Source of the DNA: an uncultured Polaribacter sp.
Lineage (GTDB): Bacteria > Bacteroidota > Bacteroidia > Flavobacteriales > Flavobacteriaceae
Length of the DNA: 12,218 nt
Assembly: GCA_937936695.1 (NCBI GenBank)
Contig: CALHCK010000021.1
Span: 1-12,218, forward strand
Direction of reading: 5' to 3'
Shown: piece after piece, positions 1-6,071 of the stretch
How the letters are laid out: each line of letters opens with the position of its first letter
How positions within the stretch are numbered: position 1 is the first letter of the stretch
Program-made: the position numbers and the translations under genes
Notes under the pieces: generated by a model
What the model was told of the DNA's origin: nothing
The model's database searches: none
What the model saw: the letters and a program-made list of their open reading frames with translations, nothing else

Positions 1-88
1 CGTAGGTTATTTCGTCAGTAGTAAATTGACCGAAAGTATTAGACACTAGAAAAGCGCTAAAAAGTACAAATAAAAAAATTCTCCTCAT
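1..88 (-). CDS. Secreted protein of unknown function, N-terminal fragment (runs off the left edge)
   Basis: Reading from an ATG at 88-86 the frame stays open to the window edge and gives 29 residues. They begin with MRRIFLFVLFSAFLVSNTFG, a basic start plus hydrophobic core, followed by QFTTDEITY. This is a type I signal peptide whose likely cleavage lies after Phe-Gly and before Gln, a very common Bacteroidota pattern. There is no lipobox cysteine, so a periplasmic, outer-membrane or type IX-secreted protein is expected rather than a lipoprotein. A TAnnTTTG box lies 56 bases upstream of the start. Too little of the mature protein is present to name a family. That the start is real is supported by the signal peptide and the 368-bp gene-free gap before it. 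Confidence 0.75.
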   Translation of the reverse strand, partial: MRRIFLFVLFSAFLVSNTFGQFTTDEITY

Positions 89-456
89 TTTGATATAATT
101 TTTGTTTCTAATTTTAAACAATTTGGGGGGAATTATTTATCACGCAAAAATATAATTTTTTTTTTAAAAAAACTTATTTTTATTAATAATGTGTGTATAA
201 AGATTTTTTTAACATAAATTCATTTCAGAATACATATAAACTTAAATTTTTAAATCTACGTTATTATTGTAAGTAATTCATTTCTAATTTTTTTATTCTA
301 AGTTCATTTTTAGAAAATGTTATTCAAATAGTTCACAACTAAAAATAAATAGAAAATTTCGATTTTTAATTTTTTTTATTTGAAATAATTTCTAGTTTTA
401 ATAGGTTTTTATGACTTATTTCTGTTAAGAATACCTGTTTTACAGTACCAGAATAA
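89..456. other. Gene-free AT-rich intergenic stretch
   Basis: This 368-bp gap lies between the folK stop and the left-edge secreted gene. It is almost entirely A and T, with long T and A runs around 156-172 and 366-380. Its only G-rich element is a run of six G at 125-130, which is C6 in the leader of the left gene. I see a promoter box at 145-152 but no credible open frame, tRNA or strong GC stem. Two copies of AATTCATTTC (217-226 and 275-284) and a weak imperfect inverted repeat near 349-395 are of the kind expected by chance at this composition. No clear terminator for folK is visible. Confidence 0.6.
145..152 (-). promoter_or_regulatory. Candidate -7 promoter box for the left-edge secreted gene
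   Basis: On the minus strand the sequence reads TATTTTTG, followed by CG, a perfect match to the Bacteroidota TAnnTTTG box. It lies 56 bases from the ATG and predicts a leader of about 50 bases that includes a C6 run. No TTG is seen at the expected -33 position; an A/T run fills the spacer. Confidence 0.45.
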
Positions 457-972
457 TTAGATAGGCTTTGTTAAGTGTTTATTAATTTTTTCTATTTCAG
501 AAGTGTCTCTACAATTTTTTAAACAAGTACTTATTGTTTTATTTTCTACAGGATGATAAATAGTAGGAGCTATTTCTAATAAAGGAATCAGTACAAATTT
601 TCTATCTAGCATTTTTTGATGTGGCACAATTAGTTTTTCAGTTTTTATAATGTCATTATTATAAAGTAGAATATCTATATCTATATTTCTGTTTTCATAA
701 CCAATTTTAGCTATTCGTTGTCTCCCTAATTCGGTTTCTATTTTTAAGAGTGAATCAATAAGAGTATAGGCGTCAAGAAAAGTTGAAATTTTAATACATA
801 TATTATAAAAATCATTGCCATTAAAGCCCCAAGAAGGAGTTTTATAAATAGATGAAATCTTTAAAATAGCACCAACTTTACTATTAATAGTATTAATAGC
901 ATCTTGTAAATTGATAAATCTATCACCTAGATTTGTCCCTAAAGATAAGTATACGTCCTTGTTAATTTCCAT
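457..972 (-). CDS. folK: 2-amino-4-hydroxy-6-hydroxymethyldihydropteridine diphosphokinase (HPPK, FolK)
   Basis: FolK transfers pyrophosphate from ATP to 6-hydroxymethyl-7,8-dihydropterin in cytoplasmic folate synthesis. The 171-residue protein has the family hallmarks in order: LSLGTNLGDR near residue 9, YKTPSWG at 43-49 followed by DFYN, ELGRQR at 81-86, and RNIDIDIL at 95-102 containing the Mg-binding Asp98 and Asp100. VPHQKMLDRKFVLIPLLEIAP (116-136) matches the conserved VPHP...R.FVL.PL.EIAP segment, with Gln in place of the usual Pro after His. The longest open frame begins at a TTG (996-994), but the ATG at 972-970 starts MEINKDVYLSLG, fits the family and needs no extra residues, so it is preferred. 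The gene lies just after the pnp terminator, so it needs readthrough or its own promoter. Confidence 0.95.
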   Translation of the reverse strand: MEINKDVYLSLGTNLGDRFINLQDAINTINSKVGAILKISSIYKTPSWGFNGNDFYNICIKISTFLDAYTLIDSLLKIETELGRQRIAKIGYENRNIDIDILLYNNDIIKTEKLIVPHQKMLDRKFVLIPLLEIAPTIYHPVENKTISTCLKNCRDTSEIEKINKHLTKPI

Positions 973-998
973 ATTATACAAAGTAATAAAAAACAAAA

Positions 999-1026
999 AA
1001 AATCGCCAAATATTTTTGGCGATTTT
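999..1026 (-). terminator. Intrinsic terminator after pnp
   Basis: This is a perfect 12-bp stem with a 4-base loop (arms 999-1010 and 1015-1026, core GGCGATT/AATCGCC). On the minus strand it is followed by a run of T's (TTTT then GTTTTTT). It sits 20 bases past the pnp stop and about 26 bases before the folK ATG. Confidence 0.85.
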
Positions 1027-1046
1027 GTGTAATTAAAAAAGAAAAA

Positions 1047-3293
1047 TTAATTTTCTTTTTTATCTTCTCTTGGTTTTCTATCGTCACGTCTGTTATCACG
1101 CCCACGATTATCTCTACCTCTGTTATCACGTCCTCCAGAACGTTTATCATCTCTTGGTGGTCTTTCTACAAAACCTTCTGGTTTAGGCAAAATAGCTTTT
1201 CTAGAAACTTTTTCTTTACGAGTTCTAGGATCTATACCAAAGTATTTAACATCTAAAATATCTCCTAATTTAACAACATCAGAAACATTGTTTGTGCGTT
1301 CCCAAGCTAATTCACTTACGTGTAATAAAACTTCGTTTCCTGGAGCGTCTGTATATTCTACAACAGCACCAAAATCTAACATTTTAATTACTTTAACCTC
1401 GTAAACAGAACCTTTTTCTGGCTTAAACAACATAGATTCTATTTTAGCAATTACAGCCTCAATACCAGCTGGTTTTGTTCCTAAAATCTCTATAATTCCT
1501 TCTTCAGTTACTGGGTCTTCAGTAATTACAATAGTAGTTTCTGTTTCTTTTTGTAATTCTTGAATGTGTTTACCACCCGGACCAATAAAAGCTCCAATTA
1601 ACTCATTAGGTATTCTTCTATTAATCATTTTAGGAGCATGCGCTTTTACTTCTTCGTTAGGAGCAGTAATTGTGTCTGTTAGCTTTTCTAAAATATGTAA
1701 ACGTCCTTCTCTTGCTTGTTTTAATGCATTCACTAAAATTTCATAAGAAAGTCCTTTTACTTTTATGTCCATCTGACAAGCAGTAATACCATCTTCTGTA
1801 CCTGTAACTTTAAAGTCCATGTCTCCTAAGTGATCTTCATCACCTAAAATATCAGATAATACAGCATAACGGTCTCCATCAGAAATTAATCCCATGGCAA
1901 TACCAGAAACAGGTTTTTTTAATTTTACACCCGCATCCATTAATGCCATTGTACCAGAACAAACAGTAGCCATAGAAGAAGAACCATTAGATTCTAAAAC
2001 TTCAGATACTACTCTTACAGTATATGGGCAATCTGCAGGAATCATTCCTTTTAAAGCTCTTTGCGCTAAATTACCATGACCAACCTCTCTACGAGAAGTA
2101 CCTCTTAAAGGACGAGCTTCTCCTGTACAAAAAGGAGGGAAGTTGTAGTGTAAGTAAAATGTTTCTTCTCCTTCGTAAGATGGCATATCTATTTGGTTAG
2201 CCTCTCTAGATGTTCCTAAAGTAACGGTTGCTAATGCTTGTGTTTCTCCACGAGTAAAAATAGAAGAACCATGTGTAGATGGTAAATAATCTACTTCACA
2301 CCAAATAGGTCTAATATCTGTAGTTTTACGACCATCTAAACGTAAACCTTCTGCTAAAGTTAATTCTCTAACAGCATTTTTTTGCGCTTTGTTAAAGTAT
2401 TTACTAATTAATCCTCCTAAATCTTCTAATTCTTCTTCAGAAAAAGTAGCTAAAATTTCTTCTTTAACTTCTGCAAAAGCACTAGAACGTTCTTGTTTAG
2501 AAGTTCCTTTTTTAGCAATTTCGTAACATTTATCGTACGCTAAATCATTAATTTTTTTAGCTAATTCTTCATCTTCTCTTTCTGGTTCGTATTCTCGCGT
2601 TTCTTTTTTACCAAAAGCTTCTGCTAAACGTACCTGAGCAGCACATTGTACTTTAATAGCTTCGTGAGCAAATTTAATTGCGTCGGCCATTTCTTCTTCA
2701 GAAATTTCATCCATTTCACCTTCAACCATCATTACAGAATCGGCAGAGGCTCCAATCATCATGTCAATATCAGATGCAGCTAATTGAGTTCTGTTAGGGT
2801 TGATTAAAAATTCTCCATTAACTCTAGCAACACGTACTTCTGAAATTGGAGTTTCAAAAGGAATGTCTGATAATTGTATTACTGTAGATGCAGCTAAACC
2901 TGCTAATGCATCTGGCATTACATCTTCATCATGAGACATTAATTGAATCATAACTTGTGTTTCTGCATGGTAATCTTTTGGGAATAATGGACGTAAAACA
3001 CGGTCTACTAAACGCATTGTTAATACTTCTCCATCACTTGGTCTTGCTTCTCTTTTAAAGAAACCTCCAGGATAACGACCTGCAGCAGCAAATTTTTCTC
3101 TATAATCTACTGTAAGTGGTAAAAAATCAACGTCAGATTGTTTGTAGTTAGATACTACAGTACATAATAACATTGCTTTACCCATTTGAACAACAACAGA
3201 ACCGTGTGCTTGTTTAGCTAATTTACCGGTTTCTAATGAGATGGTTCTTCCATCTCCAAGGTCTATAACCTCTCTAAATACTTTTGGAATCAT
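1047..3293 (-). CDS. pnp: Polyribonucleotide nucleotidyltransferase (PNPase)
   Basis: PNPase degrades RNA 3' to 5' using phosphate, releasing nucleoside diphosphates, and can add 3' tails; it works as a trimeric ring in the cytoplasm. The 748 residues show a first RNase PH core (about 10-145, with FFKREARPSDGE at 78-89), an alpha-helical linker (about 240-320) and a second RNase PH core (about 325-540). The second core carries GTSRREVGHGNLAQRAL at 398-414, SNGSSSMATVCSG from 435, and DEDHLGDMDFKV with catalytic-type Asp487 and Asp493. A KH domain (about 555-620, GPGG loop at 571-574) and an S1 domain (about 627-700) follow. The last 40 residues are an Arg/Asp/Gly-rich tail with three GRDNR units. 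All catalytic motifs are intact. It lies downstream of rpsO, as in many bacteria, but behind a terminator and a long leader. Confidence 0.98.
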   Translation of the reverse strand: MIPKVFREVIDLGDGRTISLETGKLAKQAHGSVVVQMGKAMLLCTVVSNYKQSDVDFLPLTVDYREKFAAAGRYPGGFFKREARPSDGEVLTMRLVDRVLRPLFPKDYHAETQVMIQLMSHDEDVMPDALAGLAASTVIQLSDIPFETPISEVRVARVNGEFLINPNRTQLAASDIDMMIGASADSVMMVEGEMDEISEEEMADAIKFAHEAIKVQCAAQVRLAEAFGKKETREYEPEREDEELAKKINDLAYDKCYEIAKKGTSKQERSSAFAEVKEEILATFSEEELEDLGGLISKYFNKAQKNAVRELTLAEGLRLDGRKTTDIRPIWCEVDYLPSTHGSSIFTRGETQALATVTLGTSREANQIDMPSYEGEETFYLHYNFPPFCTGEARPLRGTSRREVGHGNLAQRALKGMIPADCPYTVRVVSEVLESNGSSSMATVCSGTMALMDAGVKLKKPVSGIAMGLISDGDRYAVLSDILGDEDHLGDMDFKVTGTEDGITACQMDIKVKGLSYEILVNALKQAREGRLHILEKLTDTITAPNEEVKAHAPKMINRRIPNELIGAFIGPGGKHIQELQKETETTIVITEDPVTEEGIIEILGTKPAGIEAVIAKIESMLFKPEKGSVYEVKVIKMLDFGAVVEYTDAPGNEVLLHVSELAWERTNNVSDVVKLGDILDVKYFGIDPRTRKEKVSRKAILPKPEGFVERPPRDDKRSGGRDNRGRDNRGRDNRRDDRKPREDKKEN
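1089..1133 (-). repeat. Three tandem GRDNR codon units in the PNPase tail
   Basis: Residues 721-735 of PNPase are GRDNR three times over, followed by a degenerate RDDR. The three 15-base units use different synonymous codons (GGA/GGT/GGG for Gly, CGT/AGA for Arg, AAC/AAT for Asn). This suggests the amino-acid repeat is being kept rather than being a fresh DNA duplication. Confidence 0.8.
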
Positions 3294-3477
3294 AAAATTT
3301 TTTAATTCTAAATTTTTAATTTGTTTGTTGTTGTGTTGTCTAAGTGTTTGTTGTGTGTTTCCAATGGAAATTCAAAAATGTTGTTAGTATTTTTGATTTT
3401 TTTATAAAACCCTGTTTGTTAGTCAGCGTTTATGGTTTTGTCTTGTTATAAAATAAAAAGACAAATAAATTTAAAAC
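3294..3477 (-). promoter_or_regulatory. Long leader region of pnp
   Basis: These 184 bases lie between the rpsO terminator and the pnp ATG and contain no gene. On the minus strand the part nearest pnp is unusually rich in CA and AAC steps. It holds two copies of the 10-mer ACAACAAACA (plus-strand 3322-3331 and 3345-3354), then a nearly pure A/T stretch up to the start. Further upstream is an 8-bp inverted repeat (3372-3396) and a small TTTCC/GGAAA palindrome at about 3358-3370. I find no exact TAnnTTTG box on the minus strand; CATTTTTG at 3380-3373 is one mismatch away. Confidence 0.4.
3372..3396. repeat. Inverted repeat in the pnp leader
   Basis: The arms TCAAAAAT (3372-3379) and ATTTTTGA (3389-3396) are perfectly complementary around a 9-base loop. 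The stem is AT-rich and therefore weak as RNA. The right arm overlaps a plus-strand TATTTTTG at 3388-3395, so the repeat could also be a promoter-type element read in the other direction. Confidence 0.4.
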
Positions 3478-3510
3478 AAAAAAGAGGCACGTTTATAGAG
3501 CCTCTTTTTG
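3478..3510 (-). terminator. Intrinsic terminator after rpsO
   Basis: A 10-bp stem pairs 3479-3488 with 3500-3509, with GAGGC/GCCTC at its core and an 11-base loop. On the minus strand it is followed by TTTTTT then GTTTT. It begins 7 bases after the rpsO stop, so it should end most rpsO transcripts before pnp. The plus strand also ends in five T's, so weak activity in both directions is possible. Confidence 0.8.
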
Positions 3511-3516
3511 TAAGAA

Positions 3517-3786
3517 TTATTTTCTAATTCCTAATTCTTTAATAATTGCACGGTATCTAGCAATATCAGATTTTTTAAGATAATCTAATAAGCTTCTACG
3601 CTTACCTACTAACATTACCAAAGAACGCTCAGTATTAAAATCTTTACGATTTCTTTTTAAGTGCTCTGTTAAGTGATTAATTCTGTGTGTAAATAATGCA
3701 ATTTGTCCTTCTGAAGAACCAGTATCGTTTTTTCCTTTACCGTGTTTTTCAAAAATACTTTCTTTTACTTCTTTTGTTAAGTACAT
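3517..3786 (-). CDS. rpsO: Small ribosomal subunit protein S15
   Basis: S15 binds the central domain of 16S rRNA early in assembly of the small subunit. The 89-residue length is the family norm. The family core is clear: NDTGSSEGQIALFTHRINHL at 20-39, then EHLK.N.KDF, LVGKRRSLLDYLKK at 59-72, and the basic end ELGIRK. His42 and Asp49 sit where E. coli S15 has residues that touch rRNA. The segment after Asp49 reads FNTERSL instead of the widespread HHSRRGL. The ATG at 3786 has no Shine-Dalgarno sequence. Upstream lie a hairpin, a strong -7 box and a near-palindrome; downstream is a terminator. Confidence 0.98.
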   Translation of the reverse strand: MYLTKEVKESIFEKHGKGKNDTGSSEGQIALFTHRINHLTEHLKRNRKDFNTERSLVMLVGKRRSLLDYLKKSDIARYRAIIKELGIRK

Positions 3787-3817
3787 GCCAATATTATTTA
3801 AATGATTATTATGTATA

Positions 3818-3837
3818 TCAACGATTTTTTTCGTTGA
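3818..3837 (-). promoter_or_regulatory. Hairpin at the predicted 5' end of the rpsO mRNA
   Basis: The minus strand reads TCAACGA, AAAAAA, TCGTTGA: a perfect 7-bp stem with an A6 loop. It lies about 6 bases downstream of the -7 box, so it would be at or within a few bases of the transcript start, 31 bases before the ATG. It may stabilise the 5' end or take part in control. A direct S15-binding role is not shown by the sequence. Confidence 0.5.
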
Positions 3838-3842
3838 GGCAG

Positions 3843-3850
3843 CAAATGTA
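3843..3850 (-). promoter_or_regulatory. Candidate -7 promoter box for rpsO
   Basis: The minus strand reads TACATTTG followed by CTGCC, an exact TAnnTTTG match 56 bases before the rpsO ATG. The -33 position holds no TTG; it lies inside a near-palindrome (3849-3876). Confidence 0.55.
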
Positions 3851-3876
3851 CAATTATTTTTTAAAAATTAATTGTA
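3849..3876. repeat. 28-bp near-perfect palindrome over the rpsO promoter spacer
   Basis: Arms TACAATTA (3849-3856) and TAATTGTA (3869-3876) are exact complements. The inner bases also pair except for one mismatch (3857/3868), giving 13 of 14 pairs. It overlaps the first two bases of the rpsO -7 box and covers the spacer. It also lies 28 bases past the accD stop, but no T-run follows on the minus strand, so it is a poor terminator. Confidence 0.45.
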
Positions 3877-3904
3877 ATTTGTTTTTTTTAAGGTTGTTAT
3901 AAAT

Positions 3905-4762
3905 TTATGATCTAACAGGTATATTTTGTATTAGATCTATATAAAGGTTTATTTGTTTCTTTAATTCTTTACGCTCGTATATAGCATCTAAAAAACCATG
4001 TTCTAAAACAAATTCAGATTTTTGGAATCCTTCAGGTAAATCTTTTCCTGTTGTATCTTTTACAACTCTTGGTCCTGCAAAAGCAATAAGTGCATTGGGT
4101 TCTGCTATATTAATATCTCCAAGCATTGCGTAAGATGCTGTTGTACCACCTGTTGTAGGATCTGTACATAAAGAAATATATGGTATTTTGGCATCTGCTA
4201 ATTGCGCTAATTTTGCAGATGTTTTAACAAGTTGCATTAAAGACAAAGAAGCTTCCATCATTCTAGCTCCACCAGATTTAGAAACCATTAAAAAAGGTAT
4301 TTTATGTTCTATAGAATAGTTGATGGCTCTTGCAATTTTTTCTCCAACCACAGATCCCATAGATCCACCAATAAAAGCAAAGTCCATAGCTGCAATTACT
4401 AAGTCTTTTCCTAAAGATTTTCCTACAGCAGTTCTTACAGCATCTTTTAGTTTTGTTTTTTCTTGAGCAGCTTTTAATCTATCAGGATATTTTTTGGTGT
4501 CTTCAAATTTTAATGGATCCTTAGAAGTAAGGTTTTCGTCTAATTCTTTAAACTTATTATCATCAAAAAATAATTCGAAGTATTCTTTACTTCCAATTCT
4601 AACATGGTAACCATCTTCTGGACTTACATACAAGTTTCTTTTTAACTCTTCAGTATCTATGATTTTTCCGCTAGGAGTTTTATACCATAAACCTTTAGGA
4701 GTATCTTTTTTATTCTCTGTAGAAGTATGTATTCCTTTATCAGTTCTTTTAAACCAAGCCAT
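3905..4762 (-). CDS. accD: Acetyl-CoA carboxylase carboxyltransferase subunit beta
   Basis: AccD pairs with AccA to move the carboxyl group from carboxybiotin to acetyl-CoA, making malonyl-CoA for fatty-acid synthesis in the cytoplasm. The 285-residue protein begins MAWFKRTDKGI, like other AccD proteins. It has a crotonase-fold core with DFAFIGGSMGSVVGEKIARA (127-146), SKSGGARMMEASLSLMQL and TDPTTGGTTASYAMLGDI, then GPRVVKDTTGKDLPEGFQ. The N-terminal zinc ribbon has lost its cysteines: where E. coli has Cys27, Cys30, Cys46 and Cys49, this protein reads YKTPSGK (27-33) and VSPEDGYH (46-53). The rest of that domain still aligns (ELKRNL). No accA is in the window. It follows fbaA behind a strong terminator and has its own candidate promoter. 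Confidence 0.96.
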   Translation of the reverse strand: MAWFKRTDKGIHTSTENKKDTPKGLWYKTPSGKIIDTEELKRNLYVSPEDGYHVRIGSKEYFELFFDDNKFKELDENLTSKDPLKFEDTKKYPDRLKAAQEKTKLKDAVRTAVGKSLGKDLVIAAMDFAFIGGSMGSVVGEKIARAINYSIEHKIPFLMVSKSGGARMMEASLSLMQLVKTSAKLAQLADAKIPYISLCTDPTTGGTTASYAMLGDINIAEPNALIAFAGPRVVKDTTGKDLPEGFQKSEFVLEHGFLDAIYERKELKKQINLYIDLIQNIPVRS

Positions 4763-4827
4763 AATAATTGTTGTCTTTTTAGGTTTTTCTAAAATTATTC
4801 TAATTAATAGAATGTAAATTGTAAATA

Positions 4828-4835
4828 CAAATGTA
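4828..4835 (-). promoter_or_regulatory. Candidate -7 promoter box for accD
   Basis: The minus strand reads TACATTTG, an exact match to TAnnTTTG and identical to the rpsO box, 65 bases before the accD ATG. A GTTTAAAG sequence lies where the -33 box should be, without a proper TTG. It lies between the fbaA terminator and accD, where a new promoter is needed. Confidence 0.5.
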
Positions 4836-4879
4836 AAAGTTTTTTCTTTAAACTACCCTTTTTGTAATTTAAACTACAA

Positions 4880-4915
4880 AAAAAAGCACTTTAACTTCTG
4901 TTAAAGTGCTTTTTT
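4880..4915 (-). terminator. Intrinsic terminator after fbaA
   Basis: This is a perfect 16-bp stem (4880-4895 with 4900-4915) around a 4-base loop, with core AGCACTTTAAC. A run of T's follows on both strands, so it may work in both directions. It starts 18 bases past the fbaA stop. A second, weaker hairpin (TTTTTGTA/TACAAAAA, 4859-4866 with 4875-4882) follows it and shares three bases with its outer arm. Confidence 0.9.
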
Positions 4916-4933
4916 AATTTGTATACTTTACAC

Positions 4934-6001
4934 TTACAAAGTGTTAACGTTGTTTAAGTCTTCAAAAGCTTGTTTTAAACGTGTTTTAAAAGTTTCTTCA
5001 CCTAAACGTAACCATTTTCTAGGGTCGTAGTATTTTTTATTAGGTTGATCTGATCCATCAGGGTTACCAATTTGTGTAGCTAAATAAGGAGCTTTTTCTT
5101 GCATATAATCTCTAATTCCTTCTGCAAAAGCAAATTGTAAATCGGTATCAATGTTCATTTTAATAACCCCATATCCAATAGCTTCTCTTATTTCTTCTAA
5201 AGTAGAACCAGATCCTCCATGAAATACAAAATCGATAGTATTATGAGCGATATCGTATTTTTTAGATACAAACTCTTGAGAATTCTTTAAAATTTTTGGA
5301 GTTAATTTAACATTACCTGGTCTATATACACCATGTACATTACCAAAGGCTGCAGCAATTGTAAATTGAGGAGATATTTTTAGTAATTCTTCATAAGCAT
5401 AAGCTACTTCTTCTGGTTGTGTGTATAGTTTAGAAGCATCTACATCAGAATTGTCTACACCATCTTCTTCACCTCCAGTAATACCTAATTCTATTTCTAA
5501 AGTCATACCCATTTTACTCATACGAGCTAGGTATTTTTTACAAATTTCTATGTTTTCTTCTAGACTTTCTTCAGATAAGTCTATCATGTGAGAGCTATAT
5601 AATGGTTTTCCTGTTTCTGCAAAGTGTTTTTCACTAGCATCTAATAAACCATCAATCCAAGGTAATAGTTTTTTTGCACAGTGGTCTGTATGTAAAATAA
5701 CAGGTACACCATAAGCTACAGATAATTCATGGATACTTCTTGCGCCAGCTATGGCACCTGCTATTGCTGCTTTTTGATTTTCGTTTGATAAGCCTTTTCC
5801 TGCATTAAATTGTGCTCCACTATTAGAAAATTGAATAATTACAGGAGAGTTTAAGTCTCTAGCAGTTTCTAAAACACCATTAATAGAATTAGAGCCAACA
5901 ACATTTATAGCAGGTAAAGCAAACCCTTTTTCTTTAGCAAGTTTAAAAATTTCTTGAACTTCTTTACCAGTTGCAACACCTGGTTTTATATTATGACTCA
6001 T
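4934..6001 (-). CDS. fbaA: Class II (zinc) fructose-1,6-bisphosphate aldolase
   Basis: The enzyme cleaves fructose 1,6-bisphosphate to dihydroxyacetone phosphate and glyceraldehyde 3-phosphate, reversibly, in glycolysis and gluconeogenesis. The 355 residues match the long type A class II form, close to E. coli FbaA with a constant offset of three. Metal ligands fall at His107 (in HTDHCAKKLLPWIDGLL), Glu171 (EIELG), His223 (GNVHGVY) and His261 (VFHGGSGST). The catalytic acid is Asp106, and Glu179 lies in the GGEEDGVDN loop (176-184). The C-terminal NKKYYDPRKWLR block is present. All ligands are intact, so it should be active. It is flanked by its own terminator and a candidate promoter box 26 bases upstream. 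Confidence 0.98.
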   Translation of the reverse strand: MSHNIKPGVATGKEVQEIFKLAKEKGFALPAINVVGSNSINGVLETARDLNSPVIIQFSNSGAQFNAGKGLSNENQKAAIAGAIAGARSIHELSVAYGVPVILHTDHCAKKLLPWIDGLLDASEKHFAETGKPLYSSHMIDLSEESLEENIEICKKYLARMSKMGMTLEIELGITGGEEDGVDNSDVDASKLYTQPEEVAYAYEELLKISPQFTIAAAFGNVHGVYRPGNVKLTPKILKNSQEFVSKKYDIAHNTIDFVFHGGSGSTLEEIREAIGYGVIKMNIDTDLQFAFAEGIRDYMQEKAPYLATQIGNPDGSDQPNKKYYDPRKWLRLGEETFKTRLKQAFEDLNNVNTL

Positions 6002-6027
6002 ATTTATTTTTTTTGTTGTTAATCACC

Positions 6028-6035
6028 CAAAAATA
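6028..6035 (-). promoter_or_regulatory. Candidate -7 promoter box for fbaA
   Basis: The minus strand reads TATTTTTG followed by GG, an exact TAnnTTTG match 26 bases before the fbaA ATG. It predicts a leader of about 20 bases. There is no TTG upstream at the right distance. The 70-bp gap to tamL has no terminator, so readthrough from tamL is also possible. Confidence 0.45.
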
Positions 6036-6071
6036 GTAAAAAAAATATGATTTATATAGCTAGTTTTTAAT

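Noticed and set aside
217..284. Two copies of AATTCATTTC in the left gap, considered as operator repeats
   Set aside because: They are 58 bases apart, within nearly pure A/T DNA, with no third exact copy or inverted partner; chance is the simpler reading.
349..395. Imperfect inverted repeat (TAGAAAATTTC with GAAATAATTTCTA), considered as the folK terminator
   Set aside because: The pairing is gapped, almost only A-T, and followed by no clear T-run on the minus strand.
1564..2079. Plus-strand open frames of about 60 residues inside pnp
   Set aside because: They run antisense to conserved PNPase domains, have no family resemblance and no promoter box, and are expected by chance.
3696..3902. 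68-residue plus-strand open frame across the rpsO leader
   Set aside because: It is leucine/phenylalanine/tyrosine-rich only because it reads A/T-rich DNA, and it overlaps rpsO and its control region.
4934..6001. FbaA as a recent transfer from gammaproteobacteria because of its strong similarity to E. coli FbaA
   Set aside because: Long type A class II aldolases are common in Flavobacteriia, and base and codon use match the neighbours.
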